Source of the DNA: Halapricum hydrolyticum
GTDB lineage: Archaea; Halobacteriota; Halobacteria; Halobacteriales; Haloarculaceae
Direction of reading: 5' to 3'
Assembly: GCA_025517565.1 (NCBI GenBank)
Contig: JAOPKD010000001.1
Span: 310,001-374,000 of the forward strand
DNA: 64,000 nucleotides
The translations under genes and the position numbers were made by a program. The notes under the pieces are model-generated. The model saw only the letters and a program-made list of their open reading frames with translations, ran no database searches and was not told where the DNA came from. Of the stretch, positions 56,337 through 64,000 are shown piece after piece (the stretch's first letter is position 1; every line of letters starts with the position of its first letter).

Positions 56337-57856
56337 GCTACTAGCGTCTCCGCGATCGTTTCGCGATATCGGGCCGACAGTTCTGCGACGACGAGTCGAT
56401 CACGTGGGTCGATACCGAGCACGACCAGACCGAGCAAGTAGCTCGCGAGGCCGACGGCCGTACCGGCTCCGACGGCAATCAGGCCGGACAGCGACGCCCG
56501 CACGACGAGCATCGTCGCAATCATGCCGCCGCCGGCGACCAGCGGCTTCAGGAAGGTCCGGTCGAACGGGAACAGTCCCTCGAACCGGCGGAGCAGTAGC
56601 ACCTGGAGCCCGTTCTGCGTGGCGATCGCCAGCGAGGTTCCCAGGGCCGCGCCGACCAGTCCAAATCTGACGGTAAACGCGTACGTCAGGGCCACGTTCA
56701 GGACAGCGAGCAGCCAGTCCAGGACCATGCGGGCGTACTGGTGGTCGGTCATCATCAACAGCCACCCGGTCGCACCGACGGCGCTGCCGACGAACACGCC
56801 GCCGAGATACACGACCAGCGGAACGTACCCGCGTGCGTACGTCGGGCCGAAGACCCCGAGCAACTGCTCCCCGTAGACGCCGAGCACGGCGAGGAAGGGA
56901 AGGACCGTCGTCACGATGAGTCGCGTCACCGACGAGTAGACGGCGTTCAGCGTCGCCATGCGGTCGTCGGCGTACAGGTCCGAGGCGACCGGTGGCAACA
57001 GCTGGTTGAACGACAGAAGCGGGATCCAGGTGATCGAGATCAACACGAGCACGACGTTGTACGTCCCGGCGTCGACAGCCGTCAGCAGCGCGCCGACCAG
57101 CAGGATGTCGATCCGGTTCTGGAACACCTTCCCGAGGCTGCTCATCGCGACCGGCCCGGCGTGGTTGTAGAACCGTCCAGCCTCGCTACGGATCCCACGA
57201 ACTCGGGGCACGATACCGGTCGAACGGATCGACGCGGGCACGCCGACGACGACCAGCGCGAGCGTGCAGGCGACGATCGCGCCCGCGACGCCGACGACCG
57301 AATAGCCCAGCGCCAGCGCGAGCAACGCACCGACGAGCCGGGCCGACGGTCGCAAGAGCTTGTTGAACAGCACTTCCCCACGTGCGGAGCCGATCGCCCG
57401 GAACGTCGCCGCGACGATCATCACGAGCCCGAAGAGCCCGACAAGAAGCCCAAATAGACGCATCGCCGGCGTGAACGCCGGTTCGGCGACGGTGCGCTCG
57501 TTGATCAGCGGAGCGAGCACCCAGACGGCGACCGCGATGGCGCTGCCGAACCCGAGCGTCGTCAGGTAGGCCAGTCCGGCCACGCGTGATCGCTGTGTGT
57601 CGTCGGCTGCGGGGAGAAACCGCTGGAGAGCGGGGACGCTCCCGAACGTGACCAGCCGCGTCAGAACCTGGGCGATCCGCCAGGCCAGCGCGTACACCCC
57701 GTAGGCGACGGGACCGAGACCGCGAGTGAGGACGAACTCGGTCGCGGTCGACAGAGCTCGCTGCGCCGAAACGGCACCCGAAGTGACGACGGCACCGTGA
57801 GATATCGTGAGCAGAGCCTCCCGTTCGTCCTCGTCGATATCAGCGTTGGGTGCCAC
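56315..57856 (-). CDS. Oligosaccharide flippase family (Wzx/MATE-like) protein
   Basis: A 513-residue polytopic membrane protein with about 14 helices. The start GAVVTSGAVSAQRALSTATE and segments YALAWRIAQVLTRLVTFGSV and GRFYNHAGPVAMSSLGKVFQ match polysaccharide-biosynthesis flippases that move lipid-linked glycans across the membrane. It begins four bases after nuoN on the same strand, so it may be read through from the complex I operon, with no obvious functional link. Confidence 0.88.
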   Translation of the reverse strand: MAPNADIDEDEREALLTISHGAVVTSGAVSAQRALSTATEFVLTRGLGPVAYGVYALAWRIAQVLTRLVTFGSVPALQRFLPAADDTQRSRVAGLAYLTTLGFGSAIAVAVWVLAPLINERTVAEPAFTPAMRLFGLLVGLFGLVMIVAATFRAIGSARGEVLFNKLLRPSARLVGALLALALGYSVVGVAGAIVACTLALVVVGVPASIRSTGIVPRVRGIRSEAGRFYNHAGPVAMSSLGKVFQNRIDILLVGALLTAVDAGTYNVVLVLISITWIPLLSFNQLLPPVASDLYADDRMATLNAVYSSVTRLIVTTVLPFLAVLGVYGEQLLGVFGPTYARGYVPLVVYLGGVFVGSAVGATGWLLMMTDHQYARMVLDWLLAVLNVALTYAFTVRFGLVGAALGTSLAIATQNGLQVLLLRRFEGLFPFDRTFLKPLVAGGGMIATMLVVRASLSGLIAVGAGTAVGLASYLLGLVVLGIDPRDRLVVAELSARYRETIAETLVAYASIFL

Positions 57857-57860
57857 GCGA

Positions 57861-59381
57861 TCAGAGCAGTGCGCCGGCAGCAGCGATCGCTTCCTCCGCG
57901 ACGACGCCGAACCCGGGCAGCAGCAGGACCGTCACGACGGCCGCAGCGACGACCGCGGCGTAGATGCCGGCCGGGTAGGAGTCGATCTCGTGTGGCGTCT
58001 CGGGCGTCTCGATCCACAGCGCCTTGACGAGCCGCGAGTAGTAGTACAGGCTCAGCGCGCTGTTGACAAGCGCGATGACGACCAGCCACCACAGGCCGGC
58101 CCCGATCACGCCCATGAAGAGGACGTACTTCGAGAGGAAGCCCGCGCCGACGGGCAACCCGGCCAGGCTGAACAGGAAGACGGTCATCGCGGCGGAGGCA
58201 ATCGGCGCTTCCCGCCAGAGGCCGTTGTAGTCCTCGAACCGTCGGCCGACGCCCCAGTATTCGGCCAGCGCGACGAACAGGAACGCACCGGTGTTCATGA
58301 AGCCGTAGACCAGCAGGTGCATCATCCCGGCACCGAGCAGCAGGCTGTCGTTGCTCACGTCCGCGAGCAGGCTCTCCGCCCCGGTGCCGGAGAACGCGGC
58401 CAGCGCCATCAGCACGTAGCCGGCGTGACCGATCGAGGAGTACGCCAGCATGCGCTTGACTTTCTCCTGGGTCGCGGCCGCGAAGTTCCCGAGCGTCATC
58501 GTGACGATCGACAGGATCAGGAACGCCAGCGTCCAGTCGAAGGTCCCCGACACTGCGTCGAGCGGGAACGCGACGGTGAACACGCGGAACGCGAGCACGA
58601 ACCCGGCGGCCTTGGAAGCAGAGGAGAGGAAGCCCGAGATCGGCGCAGGCGCACCCTCGTACGCCTCGGGTGCCCAGAAGTGGAACGGCACGGCGGCGGT
58701 CTTGAACGCGACTCCACCGATGACCATCAGGATGCCGAGCCCGAGAATGCCCGGGCCACCGGTGAGGGCGTCGCCGTCGATCGCCGTGGCGATCATATCG
58801 AACTGCAACGCCCCGGTCGCGCCGTAGACGAGGCTGATCCCGTAGACGAAGATCGCCGAGGACAGCGCCCCGACAAGGAAGTACTTCAGCCCGGCCTCGA
58901 CGGATCCACGATTGTGCTTGAGATAGGCCACGAGCGCGTAGGACGGCAGCGAGACGAGTTCGACGGCGACGAACGCGGCGGCCAGGCTGTTCGCGGAGGC
59001 GACCATCGCCATCCCGGTCGCCGCCAGGAAGACCAGCGAGTAGTACTCGGCCCGATAGTCCGTCTCGGCGATGTAATCGTGACTGCCGAGCACGACCAGG
59101 GCGGTGACGCTGCCGATCAGCGCCGTGAAGAACAGACTCATCTCGTCGACGACGTACGCGCCAGCGAACAGCTCGACCGGGCCGGCCTCGAGGAGGAACC
59201 AGCCCGAGAGAACCACAGCGGCCAGCGAGCCGATCAGGCCGACGCCCGTCAGGACTGTCAGGCTCAGCGAGTCCGATTCCGGTTCGATACTGTCAAGCAG
59301 GAATAACACCAGCGCCGTCACGGCAAAGGCGAGCATCGGAGCCATCCCGGCCCAGTCGGGCAGGTTGACGAGTGGATCCAT
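57861..59381 (-). CDS. nuoN: NADH-quinone oxidoreductase-like complex subunit N
   Basis: A 506-residue antiporter-like subunit of complex I with about 14 helices. The family core includes AFVAVELVSLPSYALVAYLK (with the conserved Glu of helix 5), GGVAFKTAAVPFHFWAPEAY with the key Lys and His, and SSIGHAGYVLMALA. It is the last subunit gene of the operon, overlapping nuoM by one base (TGATG). In haloarchaea the complex lacks the NADH module and is thought to use another donor such as ferredoxin. Confidence 0.95.
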   Translation of the reverse strand: MDPLVNLPDWAGMAPMLAFAVTALVLFLLDSIEPESDSLSLTVLTGVGLIGSLAAVVLSGWFLLEAGPVELFAGAYVVDEMSLFFTALIGSVTALVVLGSHDYIAETDYRAEYYSLVFLAATGMAMVASANSLAAAFVAVELVSLPSYALVAYLKHNRGSVEAGLKYFLVGALSSAIFVYGISLVYGATGALQFDMIATAIDGDALTGGPGILGLGILMVIGGVAFKTAAVPFHFWAPEAYEGAPAPISGFLSSASKAAGFVLAFRVFTVAFPLDAVSGTFDWTLAFLILSIVTMTLGNFAAATQEKVKRMLAYSSIGHAGYVLMALAAFSGTGAESLLADVSNDSLLLGAGMMHLLVYGFMNTGAFLFVALAEYWGVGRRFEDYNGLWREAPIASAAMTVFLFSLAGLPVGAGFLSKYVLFMGVIGAGLWWLVVIALVNSALSLYYYSRLVKALWIETPETPHEIDSYPAGIYAAVVAAAVVTVLLLPGFGVVAEEAIAAAGALL

Positions 59382-60916
59382 CAGGCACCACCTCCGAGAC
59401 TATTGACGATGGGATTGATCGCGTCCTGGATCATCCCCATGAAGAGGTCGGGATTGACCCCCAGGACGATCACGCAGGCGAGCAACACCGCAAGCGGCGC
59501 GACGTCGTGCAGCGGCGCACGGCCGACCTCGTAGTCGGTACCGAGGTCGAACTCGCCGAACAGCGTCCGCTGCATGGCCCACAGCAGGTAGCCGGCGACG
59601 ATGACGATGCCGAACATCGCCGCGGCCGTGAACAGCGGGGCCAGCGAGAGATACGGCGCGTCGAAGGATCCGAGGAAGACGAACACCTCGGCGGCGAACC
59701 CGCTCATCAGCGGCAGCCCCATGTAGCCGAAGGCGGCGGCGACGAAGATCCCGACCGTCCAGGGCATCCGGTCGGCCATTCCGGACATGTCGCCGACCAT
59801 CCGAGTGTGAGTCTCGTTGTAGATGACGCCGACGACCATGAACATCAGCCCGGAGATGAACCCATGGGAGATCATCTGGAAGGTCGCGCCGCCGACCCCG
59901 TAGGTCGTGTACGCGACCAGGCCGAGGATAACGTAGCCCATCGAGGAAATCGAGGAGTAAGCGACGATCCGCTTGAGGTCCTGCTGAGCCAGCGCGAGCA
60001 TCGCGCCGTAGATCACGCTGATCACGGCGATCACCGCGATGAGTTCGGCGTAGTCGGTCGCGACGTCCGGAAGCATCGTGAAGTTGAACCGCAACAGGGC
60101 GTAGGTTCCCATCTTTAGGAGGACGCCCGCCAGCAGCACCGACACCGGTGTCGGGGCCTCGACGTGGGCGTCCGGAAGCCACGTGTGGACCGGGACGACC
60201 GGTACCTTCACCGCGAAGCCGAAGAACATCAGCGCGAACGCGAACAGCTTGACCGTCTCCGGGGCGAAGCCGGCGATCGAGCCGACGGCACCGCCGGCCT
60301 GCAGCGCCTGTGCGACCTCGGGCAGACCGAGCGTCGTCACGCTGTCGCCCATCGCGAAGACGAGCGTCAGGAACCCGACGAACATGATCAGGCTCGCGAC
60401 GTTCGTGTAGACGAAGAACTTGATCGCCGCGTACTTGCGGCGCGGACCGCCCCAGATGGCGATCAGGAAGTACATCGGCACGAGGACGACCTCCCAGAAG
60501 ACGAACCACACGAAGAAATCCAGCGCCGCGAACACGCCCAGCAGCCCGAACTCCAGCAGGAGCACGAGCCCGTAGAACTGCGACTGTCGCTCGTCGATGG
60601 GCGTCCAGGCGCTGACGATCGCTGCAGTCGTCAGGATCGTCGTCAACACGATCAGCGGCAGGCTCACGCCGTCGAGCCCGACGTGCCACTGGAGCGTGTA
60701 TCCGATGTCCATCCACTCGATCGTCGTCTCGTAGGCGATCTCGCTGCCGTCGAGCAGGGCGTTCCCGCTACCCTCGAAGTCCAGCCACAGCCAGAGACTG
60801 CCGACGAGCGGCAGGAGGCTGAGCACGGCAGCGAGTTTGCCGGCGTACCGGTCGGGGGCGAAAAACACCACGCCGGCAGCCAGCAGCGTCGCGACCAGCA
60901 GTGCTTCGATCAACAT
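59381..60916 (-). CDS. nuoM: NADH-quinone oxidoreductase-like complex subunit M
   Basis: A 511-residue proton-pumping antiporter-like subunit. Conserved parts are FWEVVLVPMYFLIAIWGGPR (helix-5 Glu), GFAVKVPVVPVHTWLPDAHV (Lys and His) and YSSISSMGYVILGLVAYT. I chose the ATG at 60916, sharing one base with the nuoL stop (TGATG), over an in-frame GTG three codons earlier. Overlaps nuoN by one base at its end. Confidence 0.95.
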   Translation of the reverse strand: MLIEALLVATLLAAGVVFFAPDRYAGKLAAVLSLLPLVGSLWLWLDFEGSGNALLDGSEIAYETTIEWMDIGYTLQWHVGLDGVSLPLIVLTTILTTAAIVSAWTPIDERQSQFYGLVLLLEFGLLGVFAALDFFVWFVFWEVVLVPMYFLIAIWGGPRRKYAAIKFFVYTNVASLIMFVGFLTLVFAMGDSVTTLGLPEVAQALQAGGAVGSIAGFAPETVKLFAFALMFFGFAVKVPVVPVHTWLPDAHVEAPTPVSVLLAGVLLKMGTYALLRFNFTMLPDVATDYAELIAVIAVISVIYGAMLALAQQDLKRIVAYSSISSMGYVILGLVAYTTYGVGGATFQMISHGFISGLMFMVVGVIYNETHTRMVGDMSGMADRMPWTVGIFVAAAFGYMGLPLMSGFAAEVFVFLGSFDAPYLSLAPLFTAAAMFGIVIVAGYLLWAMQRTLFGEFDLGTDYEVGRAPLHDVAPLAVLLACVIVLGVNPDLFMGMIQDAINPIVNSLGGGA

Positions 60917-62961
60917 CAGAACCACCCTCCTGTGACGCCGAAGAAGGCAACGAGCAACACGAGCGCCAGCGTCAGCAGGGCGGCGTAATTACGCACGACG
61001 CCGGTCTGGATCCGTCGCACGCCACGGCCGGCGAAGCGACTCACGCTGCTGATCCCGTTGACGACGCCGTCGATGATGCCTTGATCGAACGTATCGGCGG
61101 CTTTCGCGACCGGGACCGTCAATCCCGTCGCGAGCCACACCTGGTACTCGTCCTGATAGTAGTTGTGCATGAGAAGCGTCTTCACGCGACCGAGTTTGTC
61201 CGTGTGTTCGACCGGCTCGGGCACGTTGTACAGCCGGTAGGCGAGCCCGGCGCCCGCGAGCGCCAGCCCCAGCGAGAGCGCCGCCGAGGCCAGCAGTCCG
61301 GTCGTGCCGATGTCGGCCGCGCCGTAGCCGGCTTCCACTTCGAGCAGTTCCGCGTAGTGGTGAACCGACGTCAGGAACCCGCTGGGTGCTTCGTCGAGGA
61401 ACTGATGGAGGAAGTCGATGTCCGCGTCGGTCAGTTTCTTGATCGGGACCATGTTGATCGCGCCCAGGACCGTCGCGAGCACGCCGAGCACGACCAGCGG
61501 CCCTTTGACGTTCCAGCGGACCGGCTCGGGGTCTTCGGCGACGTCAGTCCGGGGCTCGCCGTGGAAAGTGAGAAACACCATCCGGAAGGTGTAAAAGCCG
61601 GTGAACACGACCGCGAGCAGCCCCATGGCGTACCCGCCAAGAAGCAGCGGGCTCTCACCCAGTCCGTGGATCAGCGTCTCGTAGAGCACCTCGTCTTTGG
61701 ACCAGAAGCCCGCGAACGGGAAGATGCCCGCAAGCGCGAGCGAACCGGCGAGGAACGTCCAGTAGGTGACGGGCATCTTCTCTTTCAACCCGCCCATGTC
61801 CCACATGTTCTCGTTGTGGTGCATGGCGATGATGACCGACCCGGCACCGAGGAACAGAAGCGCCTTGAACACGGCGTGGGTCGTCAGGTGGAACACGGCG
61901 GCGACGTAACCGCCACCGCCCAGCGCGAGCATCATGTACCCGTACTGGGAGATCGTCGAGTAAGCGAGCACCTGCTTGAGCTCCTGTTTGACGACGCCCA
62001 TCGTCGCCGCGAACAGGGCAGTGAATCCACCGATGAAAGCGATCACGCCGAGCGCGGTCGGCGAGAGCGCGTAGAAGCCGTACATCCGGGCGACGAGGAA
62101 GACGCCGGCCGCGACCATCGTCGCCGCGTGGATCAGCGCCGAAACAGGGGTGGGACCTTCCATCGCGTCCGGCAGCCACGTGTGCAGCGGGAACTGCGCG
62201 GACTTGCCGATCACGCCGCCGAGCACGAGCAGGCCGACGACGGTGAACCACGCCTGTTCCCCGAGTCCGAGGAACGTGTTGACGGAGTGCTCGCCGTGCA
62301 GCGCCTGCTCGGCGAGGTGCGGGAAGCTCTCGCTGCCGGCGAACGCGCCGGTCCCGAACGTCGCGAAGATCGCGACGACGCCGACGAGGAAGAAGTAGTC
62401 CCCGAACCGGGTCACGAGGAACGCCTTCTTGGCCGCGCTGGGCGGGCCGGCCTCGCGGAACCAGAAGCCGATCAGCAGGTACGAACAGAGCCCGACCAGC
62501 TCGAAGAACATGAACGCCATCAGAATGTTGCTGGCGAACACGAACGCGAGCATCGAGAAGCTAAACAGGCCGAGTCCGGCGTAATACCGCGGGAGACCGG
62601 TCTCGCCCTCGTCGTTCATGTAGCCCAGCGAGAAGACGTGCACGAGGAACGAAATCAGCGAGACGACGACCAGCATGAGCGCAGAGAGCGGGTCGATCAG
62701 CACGCCGAGTTCGAGCGAGAACGGGGCCGAACTGCTTCCCTCGAGGAACGTGTACAGCGTCTCGTTGTAGCCCGTGTCGGCGCCGTCACTGGTCGCAACC
62801 GTCAGCGCCACGAGCAGCGACAGCACCAGCGAACCGCCGGTCGCGGCGATTCCAGCCAGCGCGCCCTTCTTGGGCAGATACTTGCCCGCGAACAGCGCGA
62901 CGACGAACGATACCAGCGGCAAGAGCGCGATCGCCGGAACGAGGTCGTATATCCATGTCAT
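60916..62961 (-). CDS. nuoL: NADH-quinone oxidoreductase-like complex subunit L
   Basis: A 681-residue largest antiporter-like subunit with about 16 helices and the long lateral helix near the C-terminus. The core contains FFELVGLCSYLLIGFWFRE, GVIGKSAQFPLHTWLPDAME, ALIHAATMVAAGVFLVARMY and AYSTISQYGYMMLALG. It starts one base after the nuoK stop and ends overlapping nuoM by one base. Confidence 0.96.
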   Translation of the reverse strand: MTWIYDLVPAIALLPLVSFVVALFAGKYLPKKGALAGIAATGGSLVLSLLVALTVATSDGADTGYNETLYTFLEGSSSAPFSLELGVLIDPLSALMLVVVSLISFLVHVFSLGYMNDEGETGLPRYYAGLGLFSFSMLAFVFASNILMAFMFFELVGLCSYLLIGFWFREAGPPSAAKKAFLVTRFGDYFFLVGVVAIFATFGTGAFAGSESFPHLAEQALHGEHSVNTFLGLGEQAWFTVVGLLVLGGVIGKSAQFPLHTWLPDAMEGPTPVSALIHAATMVAAGVFLVARMYGFYALSPTALGVIAFIGGFTALFAATMGVVKQELKQVLAYSTISQYGYMMLALGGGGYVAAVFHLTTHAVFKALLFLGAGSVIIAMHHNENMWDMGGLKEKMPVTYWTFLAGSLALAGIFPFAGFWSKDEVLYETLIHGLGESPLLLGGYAMGLLAVVFTGFYTFRMVFLTFHGEPRTDVAEDPEPVRWNVKGPLVVLGVLATVLGAINMVPIKKLTDADIDFLHQFLDEAPSGFLTSVHHYAELLEVEAGYGAADIGTTGLLASAALSLGLALAGAGLAYRLYNVPEPVEHTDKLGRVKTLLMHNYYQDEYQVWLATGLTVPVAKAADTFDQGIIDGVVNGISSVSRFAGRGVRRIQTGVVRNYAALLTLALVLLVAFFGVTGGWF

Positions 62962-62962
62962 G

Positions 62963-63265
62963 TTACCACCGCATCGTCGTTGGGACGGTCACGTCGATCG
63001 TCTCGAAGTTGCGATACAGCACGAGGATGATCCCCAGGCCGATGGCCACCTCGGCCGCGGCCAGCGCCATCCCGAACAGTGCGAACACCTGGCCGGTGAG
63101 GTTGCCGTGCTGGAGCGAGAACGCGACGAGGTTGATGTTCGCGGCGTTGAGCATCAACTCGACGGACATCAGATAGATCAGGGCGTTCTCCCGAACGAGG
63201 ATGCCGAGCAGGCCGATCGAGAAGACCCCGGCCGACAGCAACAGGTACCACTGGGTCTCGATCAC
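62963..63265 (-). CDS. nuoK: NADH-quinone oxidoreductase-like complex subunit K
   Basis: A 100-residue three-helix subunit. It includes GVFSIGLLGILVRENALIYL, then MSVELMLNAANINLVAFS with the conserved membrane Glu of MSVELM. The gene overlaps nuoJ2 by four bases upstream and precedes nuoL by one base. Confidence 0.95.
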   Translation of the reverse strand: MIETQWYLLLSAGVFSIGLLGILVRENALIYLMSVELMLNAANINLVAFSLQHGNLTGQVFALFGMALAAAEVAIGLGIILVLYRNFETIDVTVPTTMRW

Positions 63266-63561
63266 GACTCGTCACCCCCCTCCTCGCGTCGAGCCAGCAG
63301 GATCGCACCGTCGAGCGCCGCGTCGAGCACGATCGCGATCGCGAGGAACGCGAACAGGAAGCCCTCGGTCACGAGCGGCGACTGATCGACGAGATCGAAC
63401 AGCGCGTAACCGATCCCCTCCATGACGCTGGCTCCCGCTTCGAACCCCGCAGGAGCGTCGAACCCGGCGGTCAGGAAGACGGCCGCGAGCACGCCGAACA
63501 GCGCAAGCGCGGCCACGCCCGGGAGCAGGTCGAGGTCTTCGGCCAGCCGCGGGCGATTCAT
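63262..63561 (-). CDS. nuoJ2: NADH-quinone oxidoreductase-like complex subunit J, second part
   Basis: A 99-residue protein with two main membrane helices (about 14-34 and 65-88), equivalent to the C-terminal half of bacterial NuoJ. Splitting NuoJ into two adjacent genes is known in haloarchaea, so this is not a frameshift. It overlaps nuoJ1 by four bases upstream and nuoK by four bases downstream. Confidence 0.85.
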   Translation of the reverse strand: MNRPRLAEDLDLLPGVAALALFGVLAAVFLTAGFDAPAGFEAGASVMEGIGYALFDLVDQSPLVTEGFLFAFLAIAIVLDAALDGAILLARREEGGDES

Positions 63562-63830
63562 GCGACCACCTCACTGTCGTCCGCGTCTGTCTGTCTGCGC
63601 GTGAGCATCACGGCGAACGTGATCAGGATGAGGACCCCGCCGACGTACACGAGGACCTGCATTACTGCCAGGAACGGCGCTTGTGCCAGTACGAAGTGGA
63701 CGGCGACGCTCAGAAGCGCCACACCCAGCAGCAGCGCCGAATGCCACACGTCACGCACCAGCACGACGCCCAGACTCGACCCGAGCGTGACGAGGGCAAA
63801 CAGCGCAAAAGCGAGTGTCTCATACACCAT
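63558..63830 (-). CDS. nuoJ1: NADH-quinone oxidoreductase-like complex subunit J, first part
   Basis: A 90-residue protein with three helices, matching the N-terminal half of NuoJ. ALFALVTLGSSLGVVLVRDV is followed by HSALLLGVALLSVAVHFVLA and MQVLVYVGGVLILITFAVML, the last being the well-conserved VxYxGAVxxLxxF-type helix. The ATG at 63830 gives the expected short N-terminus. Further nuo genes are expected past the right edge. The last 170 bases show no gene, only an AATATT stretch at about 63902. Confidence 0.9.
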   Translation of the reverse strand: MVYETLAFALFALVTLGSSLGVVLVRDVWHSALLLGVALLSVAVHFVLAQAPFLAVMQVLVYVGGVLILITFAVMLTRRQTDADDSEVVA

Positions 63831-64000
63831 ACTACCGGTCACTCCGACCGGACGCCCTTTGAAGATTACTGTCTCAATGCGGGTGTGACGACCAAAAGTA
63901 GCAATATTTTCCCGCTTCGCGGCGGTCACCGCCACGGGCGACACATTCGCTGCCGACGACGTCGAGAAACACCGAGGCCGCGCTGTCCTATCCGGACCGA

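Noticed and set aside
60901..63030. 709-codon plus-strand open frame antisense to nuoL
   Set aside because: Its protein is Arg/Glu/Gln/Asp-rich and shows no domain. It is the complement of a well-supported membrane subunit gene and arises from the high GC third positions.
63262..63830. Frameshifted nuoJ
   Set aside because: The two half-length genes overlap by ATGA with good starts, and a split NuoJ is known in haloarchaea, so both are taken as intact.

Overview
This window is chromosomal DNA from a haloarchaeon (class Halobacteria). It is GC-rich with acidic, Asp/Glu-rich proteins, and many starts are leaderless, with a TATA-like box about 27 bases upstream of the ATG. The gene content is archaeal: RLI/ABCE1, proteasome beta subunit, pelota, DnaG-type TOPRIM protein, mevalonate kinase plus isopentenyl phosphate kinase, and a halolysin-type Tat-exported subtilase. 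The style fits Haloarculaceae-like genera, but I cannot name the genus.

Layout. 1-9.5 kb: the 3' part of an EMC6-like/RLI pair, a small winged-helix regulator, cdd-udp pyrimidine salvage, glmM, psmB, a CDP-alcohol phosphotransferase, an adenylate kinase-like NTPase and hisC. 9.6-21.7 kb: CheC, small membrane proteins, three universal stress proteins, a GMC oxidoreductase with an iron-regulator-like operator, an FAH-family hydrolase, an SLC13/RCK transporter, a membrane-anchored winged-helix protein, sod, an MBL-fold hydrolase and a GAF histidine kinase. 21.8-26.9 kb: pelota, ipk-mvk (isoprenoid lipid precursors), and a TrkA protein flanked by two 76-residue RAM-domain proteins. 27-28.3 kb: a vapBC toxin-antitoxin pair with a palindromic operator, three back-to-back palindromic elements, tandem repeats and tRNA-Leu(UAA). 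29-36.5 kb: a complete peptide-type ABC transporter operon. 36.8-49.5 kb: an esterase, a possible 32-residue zinc microprotein, TrmO, a GH2-like protein, a rubredoxin-like protein, PanE, a NifU-like protein, an FeS photolyase, a DUF2342-like metalloprotease, a DUF92 membrane protein, a GNAT acetyltransferase and DnaG. 49.7-56.3 kb: a DUF3311-symporter pair, a halolysin followed by a BsuPI-type inhibitor, a CARF/wHTH-like regulator and a thioredoxin reductase-like flavoprotein. 56.3-63.8 kb: a flippase and the distal part of the complex I operon (nuoJ1-J2-K-L-M-N).

The most unusual observations are these. (1) The substrate-binding protein of the peptide ABC operon (34654-36507) reads as a circular permutation of SBP family 5: the family's C-terminal part lies directly after the Tat-lipoprotein signal, and the family's N-terminal part forms the end of the protein. 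(2) Two families of short palindromic elements occur here, one of about 80 bp (four copies) and one of about 100 bp (three copies). Both show compensatory changes in their stems. Several abut or share bases with TGA stop codons, and three are packed side by side next to vapBC and a tRNA. (3) A subtilase is followed directly by a BsuPI-like inhibitor gene. (4) Several candidate operators, a TrmO start-codon puzzle and a possible zinc microprotein are also recorded.
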